A stretch of DNA of 64,000 bases from Tissierella creatinophila DSM 6911 (GCF_001940565.1 NZ_LTDM01000065.1:1-64000); one strand, 5' to 3'. Shown: positions 43,977 through 52,206, counted from the first letter of the stretch. Notes: a model not told the origin generated them from the sequence alone. Numbers and translations are program-made.

Positions 43977-43993
43977 AAAAAGGAACTTAGATG

Positions 43994-44028
43994 GCCCATG
44001 ACTCAGGAGTAGAGTTGTGGGCTTTTCT
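43994..44028 (+). terminator. Terminator after the recombinase operon
   Basis: An 11-bp stem with two G-T pairs (GCCCATGACTC 43994-44004 with GAGTTGTGGGC 44012-44022) closes a 7-nt loop and is followed by TTTTCTCTT. It ends the prophage transcript. Confidence 0.85.
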
Positions 44029-44040
44029 CTTGTTTATAAA

Positions 44041-44115
44041 AAACACTTGAATAAATGCTCATATAACTATTGACACATGAGAAAAAAGATCATATAATAA
44101 ATACATAACGTATGA
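44041..44115 (+). promoter_or_regulatory. Metal-responsive promoter/operator of the cad locus
   Basis: TTGACA at 44070-44075 and TATAAT at 44093-44098 are 17 bases apart, a consensus sigma-A promoter. Imperfect dyads flank it: TGA-N8-TCA around 44047-44060 and CATA-ACG-TATG around 44102-44113. Sites of this kind are bound by ArsR/SmtB-type repressors such as CadC, encoded just downstream. Confidence 0.7.
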
Positions 44116-44163
44116 ATACCTGTTCAAGTTTTCAGATGAAATAGTTTAAAAAGAGGTGATAAT

Positions 44164-44532
44164 ATGACTGAAAAATTTAATTCAATTGAAAGATGTGACT
44201 GCAATGTAATTCATGAGGATATTGTAAATCAAGTTAGAGATAAAATGCCTCAAGAAGAAATCCTTTATGATCTAGCAGAATTATTTAAAGTATTTGGAGA
44301 TTCAACACGAATCAGGATATTATGGGCTTTACATGAAGCTGAAATGTGTGTTTGTGATATCGCTGTATTACTTAACATGACACAATCAGCAATTTCCCAT
44401 CAGCTGAGAGTTTTAAAGCAAGCTAATTTAGTGAAAAACAGAAAAGAAGGCAAAGTAGTATATTATTCCTTAGTTGATGATCATGTAAGAGAAATATTTG
44501 ATCAAGGTCTAATTCATATCAACGAAAAGTAG
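44164..44532 (+). CDS. cadC: ArsR/SmtB-family metal-sensing repressor (CadC-like)
   Basis: This 122-residue winged-helix repressor has 'RCDCNVIHEDIV' at the N-terminus supplying cysteines. 'ELFKVFGDSTRIRILWALHEAEMCVCDIAVLLNMTQSAISHQLRVLKQANLVKNRKEGKVVYYSL' contains the alpha-3 C-V-C metal box (E-x-C-V-C-D) and the recognition helix. The cysteine pattern is that of Cd/Pb/Zn-sensing CadC. On binding metal it should release the promoter at 44070. GAGGTGAT precedes the ATG. The divergence from prophage base composition is clear. Confidence 0.9.
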   Translation: MTEKFNSIERCDCNVIHEDIVNQVRDKMPQEEILYDLAELFKVFGDSTRIRILWALHEAEMCVCDIAVLLNMTQSAISHQLRVLKQANLVKNRKEGKVVYYSLVDDHVREIFDQGLIHINEK

Positions 44533-44659
44533 AAATACGGTAGAATAGAATGTTTTTTGAAAATTAGTATTCATATTAGATGGGCAATTCTTCAAGTAAA
44601 TTTAAAAAGACTTGTAGTATGCAAAACAAAATTATAAATAATATTTAGGAGGAATTAAA

Positions 44660-44881
44660 ATGAAAAAGAGATTTAAACTTGAAGGTTTAGAGTGTGCAAA
44701 TTGTGCAGCAAAAATGGAGAGGGCTATTAATGAGCTTGATGGTGTGAAGGAAGCCACTGTAAACTTTATGACACAAAAACTTGTTATTGAAGGTGAAGAT
44801 GAAAAAATGCCTACAATTATAGAAGAAGCAGAAAAAGTCGTTAAAGATATTGAGTCACATGTTATCATGAAAAAGGCTTAA
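44660..44881 (+). CDS. Stand-alone HMA heavy-metal-binding protein
   Basis: This 73-residue ferredoxin-fold metallochaperone has 'KLEGLECANCAAKMERAINELDGV' with the metal-binding C-x-x-C. 'EATVNFMTQKLVIEGE' follows. In most Cd/Zn ATPases this domain is fused to the N-terminus of the pump; here it is a separate gene 15 bases before an ATPase lacking it. It probably hands Cd/Zn/Pb ions to that pump. AGGAGGAAT precedes the ATG. Confidence 0.92.
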   Translation: MKKRFKLEGLECANCAAKMERAINELDGVKEATVNFMTQKLVIEGEDEKMPTIIEEAEKVVKDIESHVIMKKA

Positions 44882-44896
44882 AGGAGTTGAGGTAGC

Positions 44897-46738
44897 ATGA
44901 AAAAACGTTTATGGAGAATAATTATTGCTGCATTAGTATTTATTGTAGCACTGCTAATTAATAATATTGAATGGTTGCAGATTGCTATGTTTGTAATCAG
45001 TTATATTATTGCAGGTGGAGATATTGTAAAAAGAGCTGTTACAAATATTCTTAGAGGTAAAGTTTTTGATGAGAATTTTTTAATGAGCGTCGCCACAATT
45101 GGAGCATTTTTAATCGGTGAGTATCCAGAAGGTATTGCAGTTATGCTATTTTATCAAGTTGGAGAGCTATTCCAAAGTTACGCAGTTGATAAGTCAAGAA
45201 GGTCAATCGCAGATGCTATGGACATACGACCAGATTATGCAAATGTTAAAAGGGGCGATGAAGTTATAAAAATTGACCCTGATGAAGTACAAATTGGTGA
45301 TATTATTGTAATTAAACCAGGGGAGAGAGTTCCGCTTGATGGTAAGGTAATTGAGGGAAATTCAATGGTTGATACATCAGCACTTACAGGTGAGTCTGTT
45401 CCACGTGAGGTAGAAGTGGGACATGAAATTTTAAGTGGATGCATTAATATTAATGGAGTTATTACTGCAGAAGTTACTAAAGAATATGGAGAATCTACTG
45501 TAAGTAAGATTCTTGATTTAGTTGAAAATGCAAGTAGTAAAAAGTCCCAATCAGAACAATTCATTACGAAATTTGCAAGATACTATACTCCAATTGTTGT
45601 AATTCTTGCAGTTTTCATTGCTATTATTCCACCTCTTGTTATAGAGGGAGCAACCTTTAGCGACTGGATATATAGAGCATTAGCATTCTTAGTAGTTTCT
45701 TGCCCATGCGCTCTTGTAGTCTCTATTCCTTTAAGTTTCTTCGGTGGAATAGGTGGAGCATCTAGAAAGGGTATTTTAGTCAAAGGTAGTAATTATTTAG
45801 AGGCATTAGCAGAAACTGAAATTATTGTTTTTGATAAAACTGGAACATTAACGAAAGGTGTATTTAATGTACAGGAGGTTCATCCAAAAGGAGTTTCTAG
45901 AGAAGAGTTATTAGAGTTAACTGCATACGCAGAAAGTTACTCAAACCATCCAATTTCCAGTTCTTTAAAACAAGCCTATGGTAAGGAAATTGACAATGGA
46001 CGTATTTCAGATGTAGAAGAGATATCAGGGCATGGAGTTATTGCAACAGTGGATGGAAAAAAGGTTATGGCAGGCAATATTAAACTCATGAAAAAGAAGA
46101 ACATTGCATACTTCGATGGAGAGTTGATTGGAACTGTCGTACATGTTGCAGTTGATAACCAATATGCTGGTTACATTGTTATTGCTGATGAAGTAAAGCC
46201 AGATTCAGCACAGGCAATAATGGAACTTAAGGCAGCAAATATTAAACAAACTGTTATGTTGACAGGTGATAATAAAAATGTTGGTTCAAAAGTTGCAAAA
46301 GAACTTGGTCTTGATAAAGTTTACGCAGAACTATTGCCAGCAGACAAAGTTGAGAAACTAGAAGAATTATTTTTGCAAAAATCTAAAAAGGGTAAACTTG
46401 CTTTCGTTGGTGACGGAATCAATGATGCACCTGTATTAGCCCGTGCAGATATCGGAATAGCAATGGGTGGTTTAGGTTCTGACGCTGCCATTGAAGCTGC
46501 TGATATTGTAATTATGACCGATGAACCATCAAAAATAGCTACCGCAATTAAAATTTCTAAAAAAACACTAAAAATTGCATCTCAAAACACAGTATTTGCT
46601 ATTGGAATAAAAATAATTGTTCTTATTTTAAGTGCTTTTGGAATAACTACTATGTGGGCAGCTATATTTGCAGATGTAGGTGTAACTATCATTGCAGTAT
46701 TAAATGCTTTTAGAGCCTTGAATGTTAAAAATCTGTAG
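44897..46738 (+). CDS. cadA: Cd2+/Zn2+/Pb2+-exporting P1B ATPase, lacking HMA domain
   Basis: This 613-residue P-type ATPase has 'TSALTGESVPREVEVG' (actuator T-G-E), 'VVSCPCALVVSIPLSFFGG' with transport site C-P-C near residue 270, and phosphorylation site 'VFDKTGTLTKG' near 313. The nucleotide-binding H-P is in 'SNHPISS', followed by 'MLTGDN' and 'FVGDGINDAPVLARADIGIAMG'. Eight membrane helices are expected. The CPC context with 'SIPLSFFGG' is that of Cd/Zn/Pb pumps rather than Cu pumps. It is shorter than typical CadA (about 700-725) because the N-terminal HMA is supplied by the preceding gene. Confidence 0.93.
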   Translation: MKKRLWRIIIAALVFIVALLINNIEWLQIAMFVISYIIAGGDIVKRAVTNILRGKVFDENFLMSVATIGAFLIGEYPEGIAVMLFYQVGELFQSYAVDKSRRSIADAMDIRPDYANVKRGDEVIKIDPDEVQIGDIIVIKPGERVPLDGKVIEGNSMVDTSALTGESVPREVEVGHEILSGCININGVITAEVTKEYGESTVSKILDLVENASSKKSQSEQFITKFARYYTPIVVILAVFIAIIPPLVIEGATFSDWIYRALAFLVVSCPCALVVSIPLSFFGGIGGASRKGILVKGSNYLEALAETEIIVFDKTGTLTKGVFNVQEVHPKGVSREELLELTAYAESYSNHPISSSLKQAYGKEIDNGRISDVEEISGHGVIATVDGKKVMAGNIKLMKKKNIAYFDGELIGTVVHVAVDNQYAGYIVIADEVKPDSAQAIMELKAANIKQTVMLTGDNKNVGSKVAKELGLDKVYAELLPADKVEKLEELFLQKSKKGKLAFVGDGINDAPVLARADIGIAMGGLGSDAAIEAADIVIMTDEPSKIATAIKISKKTLKIASQNTVFAIGIKIIVLILSAFGITTMWAAIFADVGVTIIAVLNAFRALNVKNL

Positions 46739-46762
46739 TATTACGAAAATATAGTTTTTTTA

Positions 46763-46803
46763 TCGCCGATTGGGAGTTGAATTCATCTTAATCGGCGAAT
46801 TTT
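46763..46803 (+). terminator. Hairpin after cadA
   Basis: A perfect 9-bp stem TCGCCGATT (46763-46771) / AATCGGCGA (46790-46798) is followed by ATTTT. It lies 24 bases after the cadA stop and likely ends or attenuates that transcript. Confidence 0.6.
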
Positions 46804-46860
46804 GATAGCAGGCAGTGTGCATCTTCTTTTAATGCGAAGCAAAGACGAGGAGGATATATA

Positions 46861-47340
46861 ATGAACAATGTTAATGAATGTTGCCATGAGTGCAATACAC
46901 AGAAAATAGATCAAACTAAGGATAATTGCCCGGTATGCAATAAAGGAGGAATTTCTGTTAGTAAAGTGACCGTTGAGCACTTAGTAACAGACGATTATCA
47001 CAAGTCAGTCGAAGGAGAGCAATATAAGATTTGCATGAATGAGTACTGTAATGTAGTCTACTATAGTGTTGATAACGAAAAGAAATTCTTAAAAGACCAG
47101 GTTAGGGTACCTATCTGGTTTAAGAAAGATGCAAATCCAAAGTACGCATGCTATTGTAGCAAAGTTACAGAGGATCAGGTTATTGATGCAGTATTAAAAC
47201 ATGGAGCGAAAAGTGTAAAAGAAGTGAATGCCATAACTGGTGCTATGAAAAATTCCAACTGCAAGGAAAAAAACCCTCTAGGGACTTGTTGCCATAAAAT
47301 TATTCAGGAGGCAATCGATAAAGGCTTAAAAATGGAATAA
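46861..47340 (+). CDS. CopZ-type protein with zinc site and [2Fe-2S] BFD-like domain
   Basis: This 159-residue cysteine-rich protein has paired cysteines at the N-terminus ('CCHECN', 'NCPVCNKGG'). It then has 'YKICMNEYCNVVYYSVDNEKKFLKDQVRVPIWFKKDANPKYACYCSKVTEDQVIDAV'. Its final half carries C-Y-C...C-K-E-K-N-P-L-G-T-C-C, a BFD-like [2Fe-2S] site. This matches the N-terminal domain of archaeal CopZ, a redox-active chaperone that binds zinc and an iron-sulfur cluster. In this locus it may reduce or bind imported metals. The HMA part of CopZ is absent here and encoded separately at 44660. Confidence 0.8.
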   Translation: MNNVNECCHECNTQKIDQTKDNCPVCNKGGISVSKVTVEHLVTDDYHKSVEGEQYKICMNEYCNVVYYSVDNEKKFLKDQVRVPIWFKKDANPKYACYCSKVTEDQVIDAVLKHGAKSVKEVNAITGAMKNSNCKEKNPLGTCCHKIIQEAIDKGLKME

Positions 47341-47382
47341 TTTCAACTGAATGTTAAAAATCTATAGTATAAGGAGAAAATT

Positions 47383-47985
47383 ATGCAAACACTTATTTCA
47401 GCGTTACTTGTATTCATTTCTACATCGATTGACTATTTAGTTGTTTTAATAATTCTTTTTGCCAACCAAGGAACCCGAGGGATAAAATCTATTTATATCG
47501 GGCAATATTTAGGGACTGGTATATTAGTCGGGGTAAGCCTCATTGCTGCCTATTTCCTCAATTATATTCCTCAGGATTTGATGATTGGGTTTCTAGGTTT
47601 GATTCCTTTGGGTTTGGGGATTCGTTCGATATTTGTTGATGAGGATGTGGATGAAGATTCCATTGGAAATCAAATTAAAAACAATCAATCCCAAATTTTT
47701 GCTATTACAGGTCTGACTTTAGCTATGGGAGGAGATAATCTTGGGATTTATATTCCATATTTTACAGGAATGAATGTTGGTCAGATTGTTATAGTTCTTG
47801 CAGTCTTTATTATTGGCATATTCCTTCTATGCCAGTTAGCTAAAAGATTTGCTACTATCCCAATGATTGGTGGAATTATCGAACGCTATGGGCGTATTAT
47901 TGTGCCCGTTATCTTTATCGGGTTAGGAATTTATATTCTTGTCGAAAATGGCACAATTAACTACCTGATTTCTTTTTATAATTGA
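47383..47985 (+). CDS. cadD: CadD-family cadmium resistance transporter
   Basis: This 200-residue membrane protein has about five hydrophobic helices. '[20 protein letters not shown]' contains the conserved acidic residue in helix 1. '[24 protein letters not shown]', '[17 protein letters not shown]' and '[18 protein letters not shown]' with the second acidic site are typical of CadD. It exports cadmium. With cadC and cadA upstream it completes the resistance locus. AAGGAG precedes the ATG. Confidence 0.93.
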   Translation: MQTLISALLVFISTSIDYLVVLIILFANQGTRGIKSIYIGQYLGTGILVGVSLIAAYFLNYIPQDLMIGFLGLIPLGLGIRSIFVDEDVDEDSIGNQIKNNQSQIFAITGLTLAMGGDNLGIYIPYFTGMNVGQIVIVLAVFIIGIFLLCQLAKRFATIPMIGGIIERYGRIIVPVIFIGLGIYILVENGTINYLISFYN

Positions 47986-48355
47986 CTATATTCTTGATAA
48001 GTTCTTATAGTTAGTGTAAGTTTGAAAACCGAGATGCGCCACATTTCTTTTCGGTGAATTAGGTTTTTACAATAAACTCACACGAAAGTCTATAGTTGAT
48101 TTGTTCCCACATACGTACACCCTTAGTCGATATGTTCCCTCGGAGAGAATTTCAGTCTAAAAAATACAGGCTGCTAATTCTTGACAGCTATCCCCTCCTC
48201 TCAAAACATGTGGAGACGATTTGTTTGCTGGAGGAGAAACCTTGATTCTATGAAAGTGCGAGTTTGAGGATAGTTTAGGCTGGGGTTCAGATAATGAAAA
48301 TTTTGAGCGAGTAAGATGGATGTCGGGGTAAATTGGAAGTTAAGGAGATATGTCA
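47986..48355. other. Intergenic region carrying a rumA remnant
   Basis: Apart from the RumA-like fragment at 48181-48246, this 370-bp stretch shows a weak ACCGA/TCGGT hairpin (around 48029-48057) that could terminate cadD. No gene is seen. Confidence 0.5.
48181..48246 (+). pseudogene. rlmD: RumA/RlmD C-terminal remnant A
   Basis: The frame starting CTT 48181 reads L-D-S-Y-P-L-L-S-K-H-V-E-T-I-C-L-L-E-E-K-P and then stops. This fits the end of 23S rRNA (uracil-5-)-methyltransferases of the RumA/RlmD type, whose C-terminus is '(V)-D-M-F-P-x-T-x-H-V-E-T-V-V-x-L'. One extra codon is present before the histidine. No upstream part of the gene is in the window. Confidence 0.65.
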
Positions 48356-49819
48356 ATGGAAAAGCGCTATTTCGATTTAAACATTGAACAAGTTTTAGAA
48401 AATTGGGAAGTTTATCATGCTGTACGAGAGATTGTCGCTAATGCTTTAGATGAAACAATATTAACTAATTCATTACCTGTTGATATTTTTAAAGACAAAA
48501 AAGGACTCTGGCATATTAGAGATTTTGGTCGTGGCTTAAATTATCAACATTTTTCTCAGAATGAAAGTGAAGAAAAGAATAATGCTGAAGGCATAATTGG
48601 GAAATTTGGTGTAGGATTAAAAGATGCCTTAGCAGTTTTCTATCGACATAATATTGACCTCAAGATTAAATCTAAGCATGGTGTTTTTTCTACTGAAATG
48701 CATAAAAAGGGTGGTTTTAATGACATTGAAACGCTACATATTTCTGTTTCTGAAACTGATGATTACGATTTTTCAGGTACTGAATTTATCTTGTCAATTT
48801 CTGATGATGATATGTCAAAAGCAAAGAAACTTTTTTTAGCTTTTAATCCTGAAAATCCAATTGAGAGAACAGAATTTGGTGAGATATTTAGAAAAGATGG
48901 AAATATTTCCATAATATACGTTAATGGTATTCAAGTTGCAGAAGAAGAGAATTATATGTTTAACTATAATATAACAAGACTTTCTGCTGCTATGAAAAAA
49001 GCTCTCAACAGAGAACGTAGCAATGTCGGAAGAACTGCATATGCAGATATTGTGAAAAAGTTACTCTTGAAAAGTAATAGTGAAATTGTTATACAACAGT
49101 TGGTTAACGAACTGAAAAATTTGAATACAGGTGGATGCTATGATGAAATTAACTATGTCGATATTCAAGTTCATGCAATGAAAACATACAATGCTCAAAA
49201 ACCAGTTGTATATCTCTCTCAAATGGAAGCCTATGAATTGTCAAATGATGATAAGGAGAAAATCAAAGAATCAGGACGAGAGTTGGTTATCGTTCCTCAG
49301 AATGCTTTCGATAAAATCAAAGATTCTACTGATATTAACGGTAATGCAATGGGAACATTCGATTTAGTACGTGAAGAGTATAACGATAATTTTGAGTATA
49401 TTTGGGTATCACCAAAGGAACTATCTTCAAAAAGGAAGATTGTTTGGGAAAAACATCATATTGTTATGGATTGGTTGAGAGATAAAAAATGGAGATACAG
49501 AATAAAAATTTCTAAAACGATAAATGAATATATAAGTGGTGATACAAACGGGGTTTATGATCCAGATGAGAATGCCATTATCATCAAAGAAAGCGTTCTT
49601 GATAAAGAAAATGTTTTTTACGATGTTTTAATTCACGAGTATATACATGCAACTACAAGATATCCTGATAATAATCGTAACTTTGAAAATGAATTAGGAA
49701 AAATTATAGGTGAAATGGGAGTTGAATTATTTAACAATCAAGTTAGGTTGGATGAAATCAAGACGAAAGAAACATCTTTATTCGGGAAGTTAACCGGTGT
49801 TTTCAGTAAAAAAAAGTAG
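48356..49819 (+). CDS. GHKL ATPase fused to zinc metalloprotease-like domain
   Basis: This protein has 487 residues from the second ATG (48356), which is correctly spaced after AAGGAG. Residues 10-150 are a GHKL (Hsp90/MutL/histidine-kinase-like) ATPase: N box 'VREIVANALDE' near 22-32, G1 'HIRDFGRGL', and G2 'GIIGKFGVGLKDAL'. The C-terminal third carries 'NVFYDVLIHEYIHATTRYP', an H-E-x-x-H zinc protease signature near residue 427. 'NELGKIIGEMGVELF' follows as a possible third-ligand helix. The middle has no recognised motif. Such a fusion resembles standalone anti-phage effectors in which nucleotide binding gates a protease. This role is inferred, not shown. It is the only gene between rumA remnants A and B. 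Confidence 0.75.
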   Translation: MEKRYFDLNIEQVLENWEVYHAVREIVANALDETILTNSLPVDIFKDKKGLWHIRDFGRGLNYQHFSQNESEEKNNAEGIIGKFGVGLKDALAVFYRHNIDLKIKSKHGVFSTEMHKKGGFNDIETLHISVSETDDYDFSGTEFILSISDDDMSKAKKLFLAFNPENPIERTEFGEIFRKDGNISIIYVNGIQVAEEENYMFNYNITRLSAAMKKALNRERSNVGRTAYADIVKKLLLKSNSEIVIQQLVNELKNLNTGGCYDEINYVDIQVHAMKTYNAQKPVVYLSQMEAYELSNDDKEKIKESGRELVIVPQNAFDKIKDSTDINGNAMGTFDLVREEYNDNFEYIWVSPKELSSKRKIVWEKHHIVMDWLRDKKWRYRIKISKTINEYISGDTNGVYDPDENAIIIKESVLDKENVFYDVLIHEYIHATTRYPDNNRNFENELGKIIGEMGVELFNNQVRLDEIKTKETSLFGKLTGVFSKKK

Positions 49820-50050
49820 TCCAGTGTTTGGTCTTCAATTCATAGAAAGAAGAGTCAGTATAGCGGTTTTAAGGAAAAACTTAGCCAAAAATCTATTGTA
49901 AAAGCATTACTATGTTCAAGCGGAACTATCATTGATTATAGTTGAATTCTCTATTTGGAAAATATAATTGTCACACTATACTAGTGCAAACTTTCATTAA
50001 AAACAAGTAAATTGCAATAATTCCCAAAATACAACATGACACCAAGGAGC

Positions 50051-50121
50051 TACCAAGTTCAATTGACATCATTGTCACCTCAAGGCATGTGGAGTGTGTT
50101 GTGTTGATAGAGAAGGAATAG
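50051..50121 (+). pseudogene. rlmD: RumA/RlmD C-terminal remnant B
   Basis: The frame through 50065 reads D-I-I-V-T-S-R-H-V-E-C-V-V-L-I-E-K-E-stop. It has exactly the residue spacing of the RumA C-terminus (D-M-F-P-x-T-x-H-V-E-C-V-V-L). Just upstream, in another frame, Y-Q-V-Q resembles the preceding '[YF]-x-V-x-x-V-Q-P', so the fragment has suffered small deletions. Confidence 0.65.
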
Positions 50122-50174
50122 ATTGGAATTGCTAGTTTTTAAGAAGGTTTTAATAAAAATATAGTGTATTTTTG

Positions 50175-50208
50175 TTCCCTTAGACTATAAGTTTAAGGGG
50201 ATTTTTCT
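50175..50208 (+). terminator. Rho-independent terminator
   Basis: An 8-bp stem with one T-G pair (TTCCCTTA 50175-50182 against TAAGGGGA 50194-50201) is followed by TTTTTC. No nearby upstream gene ends here, so it may be a leftover of the lost methyltransferase or element. Confidence 0.65.
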
Positions 50209-50331
50209 TTAAAAACTATTGTGTATATAAAAGCAAGATTGCAAGGATGGGGGATATTGGTTTTAATTAAGAATCCTCTCCTAGATAAGTAGTAGAATAG
50301 GCTGACTAATGCTTTATACCTAATTGTTATG

Positions 50332-50382
50332 TTGACAATAATCCTGTTAAGTGTTATACTTTAGTCATTGAACGACGTACAA
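50332..50382 (+). promoter_or_regulatory. Promoter and palindromic operator of the TetR operon
   Basis: TTGACA (50332-50337) and TATACT (50355-50360) are 17 bases apart. A 15-bp palindrome of form TTGnACGnCGTnCAA lies at 50368-50382, at or just after the transcription start, ideal for autorepression by the TetR protein encoded next. Confidence 0.72.
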
Positions 50383-50420
50383 TAATTAAATGATGTTAAA
50401 TGAAAACAAGGAGTGAAACA

Positions 50421-51050
50421 ATGACTACAGAAAAAAGAAGAGAACGAGAAGTAGAGGAAATGAAGGAGCTTATCCTTTCAGCAGCAAGTGACATCATAGC
50501 TTCCGAGGGATTTGATAAACTGTCGATTAGAAAAATTGCTAAAAAAATTGAATATTCCCCTTCTATAATTTATCATTATTTCGATGATAAGGAAGAAATA
50601 TTGAATGTTGTAATACAAAGAGGCTATAAAAAAATAGTATCAGCAGTATCTTCTATGAAAATAGAGGGTAGCGTACCTGAAGAAAAATTAGTACAAATGA
50701 CCCAAAATTATATAAAAGTAGCATTAAGTATGCCAGAAGAATTTATGGCAGCCCAGTTAAATCAATCAAAAGTGGCATTAAAACATACTTCTTCATTATT
50801 TAAAGGTGCCTCAAAAGAAAAACCAGCTTTGTCTGCATTATACCAATGCTTAAAAGAAATGTATAAGGATAAAGATGTAGATGAAAATACAATTGAATTA
50901 ACTGCTCAAATGATTGTAGTATCAACCTTAGGTCTTATTTTCAAAATCATAATAGAAAAAGACATTAGCGATGAACAAAGAGATAATTTGATTAGTTTTT
51001 ATTCAAATGAAATAGTATTAAGAATGGCTAATGGAAATAGATTAAATTAG
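50421..51050 (+). CDS. TetR-family transcriptional regulator
   Basis: This protein has 209 residues from ATG 50421 (AAGGAGTG upstream; an in-frame ATG at 50400 lacks a site). N-terminal helix-turn-helix: 'ILSAASDIIASEGFDKLSIRKIAKKIEYSPSIIYHYFDDKEEILNVVI'. The C-terminal ligand domain has 'ELTAQMIVVSTLGLIFKIIIEKDIS'. It likely represses its own operon, which also encodes an FMN-binding lipoprotein-like protein and a flavodoxin, through the palindrome at 50368-50382. Ligand unknown. Confidence 0.9.
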   Translation: MTTEKRREREVEEMKELILSAASDIIASEGFDKLSIRKIAKKIEYSPSIIYHYFDDKEEILNVVIQRGYKKIVSAVSSMKIEGSVPEEKLVQMTQNYIKVALSMPEEFMAAQLNQSKVALKHTSSLFKGASKEKPALSALYQCLKEMYKDKDVDENTIELTAQMIVVSTLGLIFKIIIEKDISDEQRDNLISFYSNEIVLRMANGNRLN

Positions 51051-51063
51051 GAGGGGGAGGGAA

Positions 51064-51450
51064 TTGAGGGGAATATTAAAAATAATAATCACAATATCAT
51101 GTGTATTTATACTGGTTTTTGCAAGTGGAATATTTTATCTATCTCGAGGACTTAGTGAAGGAATGAATATTGGAATAAACGGAATAAATATATCTGATCT
51201 AAATGATGGGATATATAGTGGGAAATATAATGCTGGAAGATGGTCAAATCAGCTCAATGTTACAGTAAGGGACCATAAAATAATAAAAATTAATATAGAA
51301 GATGATGTTACATTTGCAAAGTCTAGTGTAAGTGATGAATTATTTAATAAAGTTATTGAAGCGCAAAATACTAAAACAGATGTAATATCACAAGCCACAG
51401 TGACATCTAAAGCTTATCTTAAGTCAATAGAAGATGCATTAAATAATTAA
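51064..51450 (+). CDS. Membrane-anchored FMN-binding domain protein
   Basis: This 128-residue protein starts at TTG 51064 after AGGAGGGGGAGG. Residues 7-27 are a membrane anchor ('IIITISCVFILVFASGIFYL'). An FMN_bind domain follows: 'LNDGIYSGKYNAGRWSNQLNVTVRDHKIIKINIEDD', ending with 'SQATVTSKAYLKSIEDAL'. There the threonine of A-T-V-T-S is the usual site of covalent FMN attachment (canonical S-G-A-T-x-T-S; here Q replaces G). It likely carries electrons outside the membrane, paired with the flavodoxin encoded next. Confidence 0.82.
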   Translation: MRGILKIIITISCVFILVFASGIFYLSRGLSEGMNIGINGINISDLNDGIYSGKYNAGRWSNQLNVTVRDHKIIKINIEDDVTFAKSSVSDELFNKVIEAQNTKTDVISQATVTSKAYLKSIEDALNN

Positions 51451-51501
51451 AAAGGGGCAAATAAATATTTTAAGTAAATATAAGATGGGGAGTGAAAATA
51501 T

Positions 51502-52035
51502 ATGAATAATATAGCTATAGTATATAAGTCTAAATATGGTAGCACTAAAAGATATGCTCAGTGGATAGCTGAAGAAGCTAAAGCAGATTTTTTTGGATGC
51601 TCAGAAATAGAAACTAAGAAACTAATGGAATATGATACTATTATTTATGGTGGCGGATTATATGCAAGTGGGATTGCTGGAATTTCTACCATAACTAAAA
51701 ACTTTGAGATTATAAAAGATAAAAAAATAATAGTTTTTACTGTAGGGCTGGCTTCAACTGATAAAGAGGAAGTTTTTCTTCCCATTATAGAAAAACACTT
51801 TTCAAAAGAGATGCGTGATAATATAAAGTTTTTTCATTTACGAGGTGGAATTGATTACAAGAAGTTAGGAATAATTCATAAATCCATGATGGCAATGATG
51901 AAAATTGTAATTTCTAAGAAGAGTTCTGATGAATTATCTGATGATGATAGAGAACTTTTAGCTACATACGGAAAAAAAGTAGATTTTACTGATAAAAATA
52001 TGATAAAACCATTATTATCATTTTTAGAAAGTTAA
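51502..52035 (+). CDS. Flavodoxin-domain protein
   Basis: This 177-residue flavodoxin (flavodoxin_5/HemG-like) has the phosphate-binding loop 'VYKSKYGSTKRYAQWIAEE'. 'EYDTIIYGGGLYASGIAGI' with the flavin-contacting G-G-G-L-Y and 'KIIVFTVGLAST' follow. The extension 'FFHLRGGIDYKKLGIIHKSMMAMMKIV' is typical of this subgroup. It is the third gene of the TetR operon and probably exchanges electrons with the FMN-binding membrane protein. Confidence 0.88.
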   Translation: MNNIAIVYKSKYGSTKRYAQWIAEEAKADFFGCSEIETKKLMEYDTIIYGGGLYASGIAGISTITKNFEIIKDKKIIVFTVGLASTDKEEVFLPIIEKHFSKEMRDNIKFFHLRGGIDYKKLGIIHKSMMAMMKIVISKKSSDELSDDDRELLATYGKKVDFTDKNMIKPLLSFLES

Positions 52036-52206
52036 GGATATTAATAAACCTTAATTACTAACCTATATAATTACAAAACTTTCAGTATACTAGAATCAAA
52101 AATTATAAATAACCAAAGTGTGTATTGGTAGATATTGTAATGAAAAAGCTATTAATCATACTTAGGTTCACAGATATACCCTTCCACCAAGGGGGTAGTA
52201 TCAGAC

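Larger units (their letters stand above)
3358..43990 (+). mobile_element. Complete-looking siphovirus-type prophage with serine recombinases
   Basis: All genes from 3586 to 43976 lie on one strand in phage order: early replication, late regulator, HNH/TerS, methylation cluster, TerL, portal, protease, capsid, connectors, tail, baseplate, holin, lysin, further early genes, and site-specific recombinases. Spacing is tight, often with ATGA overlaps. Base composition is visibly less AT-rich than the flanks. The element is about 40.6 kb, normal for an HK97-fold siphovirus. The ends are approximate. The left limit is placed at the start of the structured leader and the right limit after the last recombinase. 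No direct-repeat attachment core could be recognised, which is common for large serine recombinases that need only 2-3 bp of identity. No CI-like repressor gene was recognised. Confidence 0.88.
49820..50331. other. Intergenic region with rumA remnant and terminator
   Basis: No intact gene. It contains the RumA-like fragment at 50051-50121 and a terminator at 50175-50208. The rest is AT-rich and featureless. Confidence 0.5.

Noticed and set aside
48246..48350. Small peptide gene between rumA stub A and the GHKL gene
   Set aside because: Frames are short, interrupted and without ribosome binding sites.
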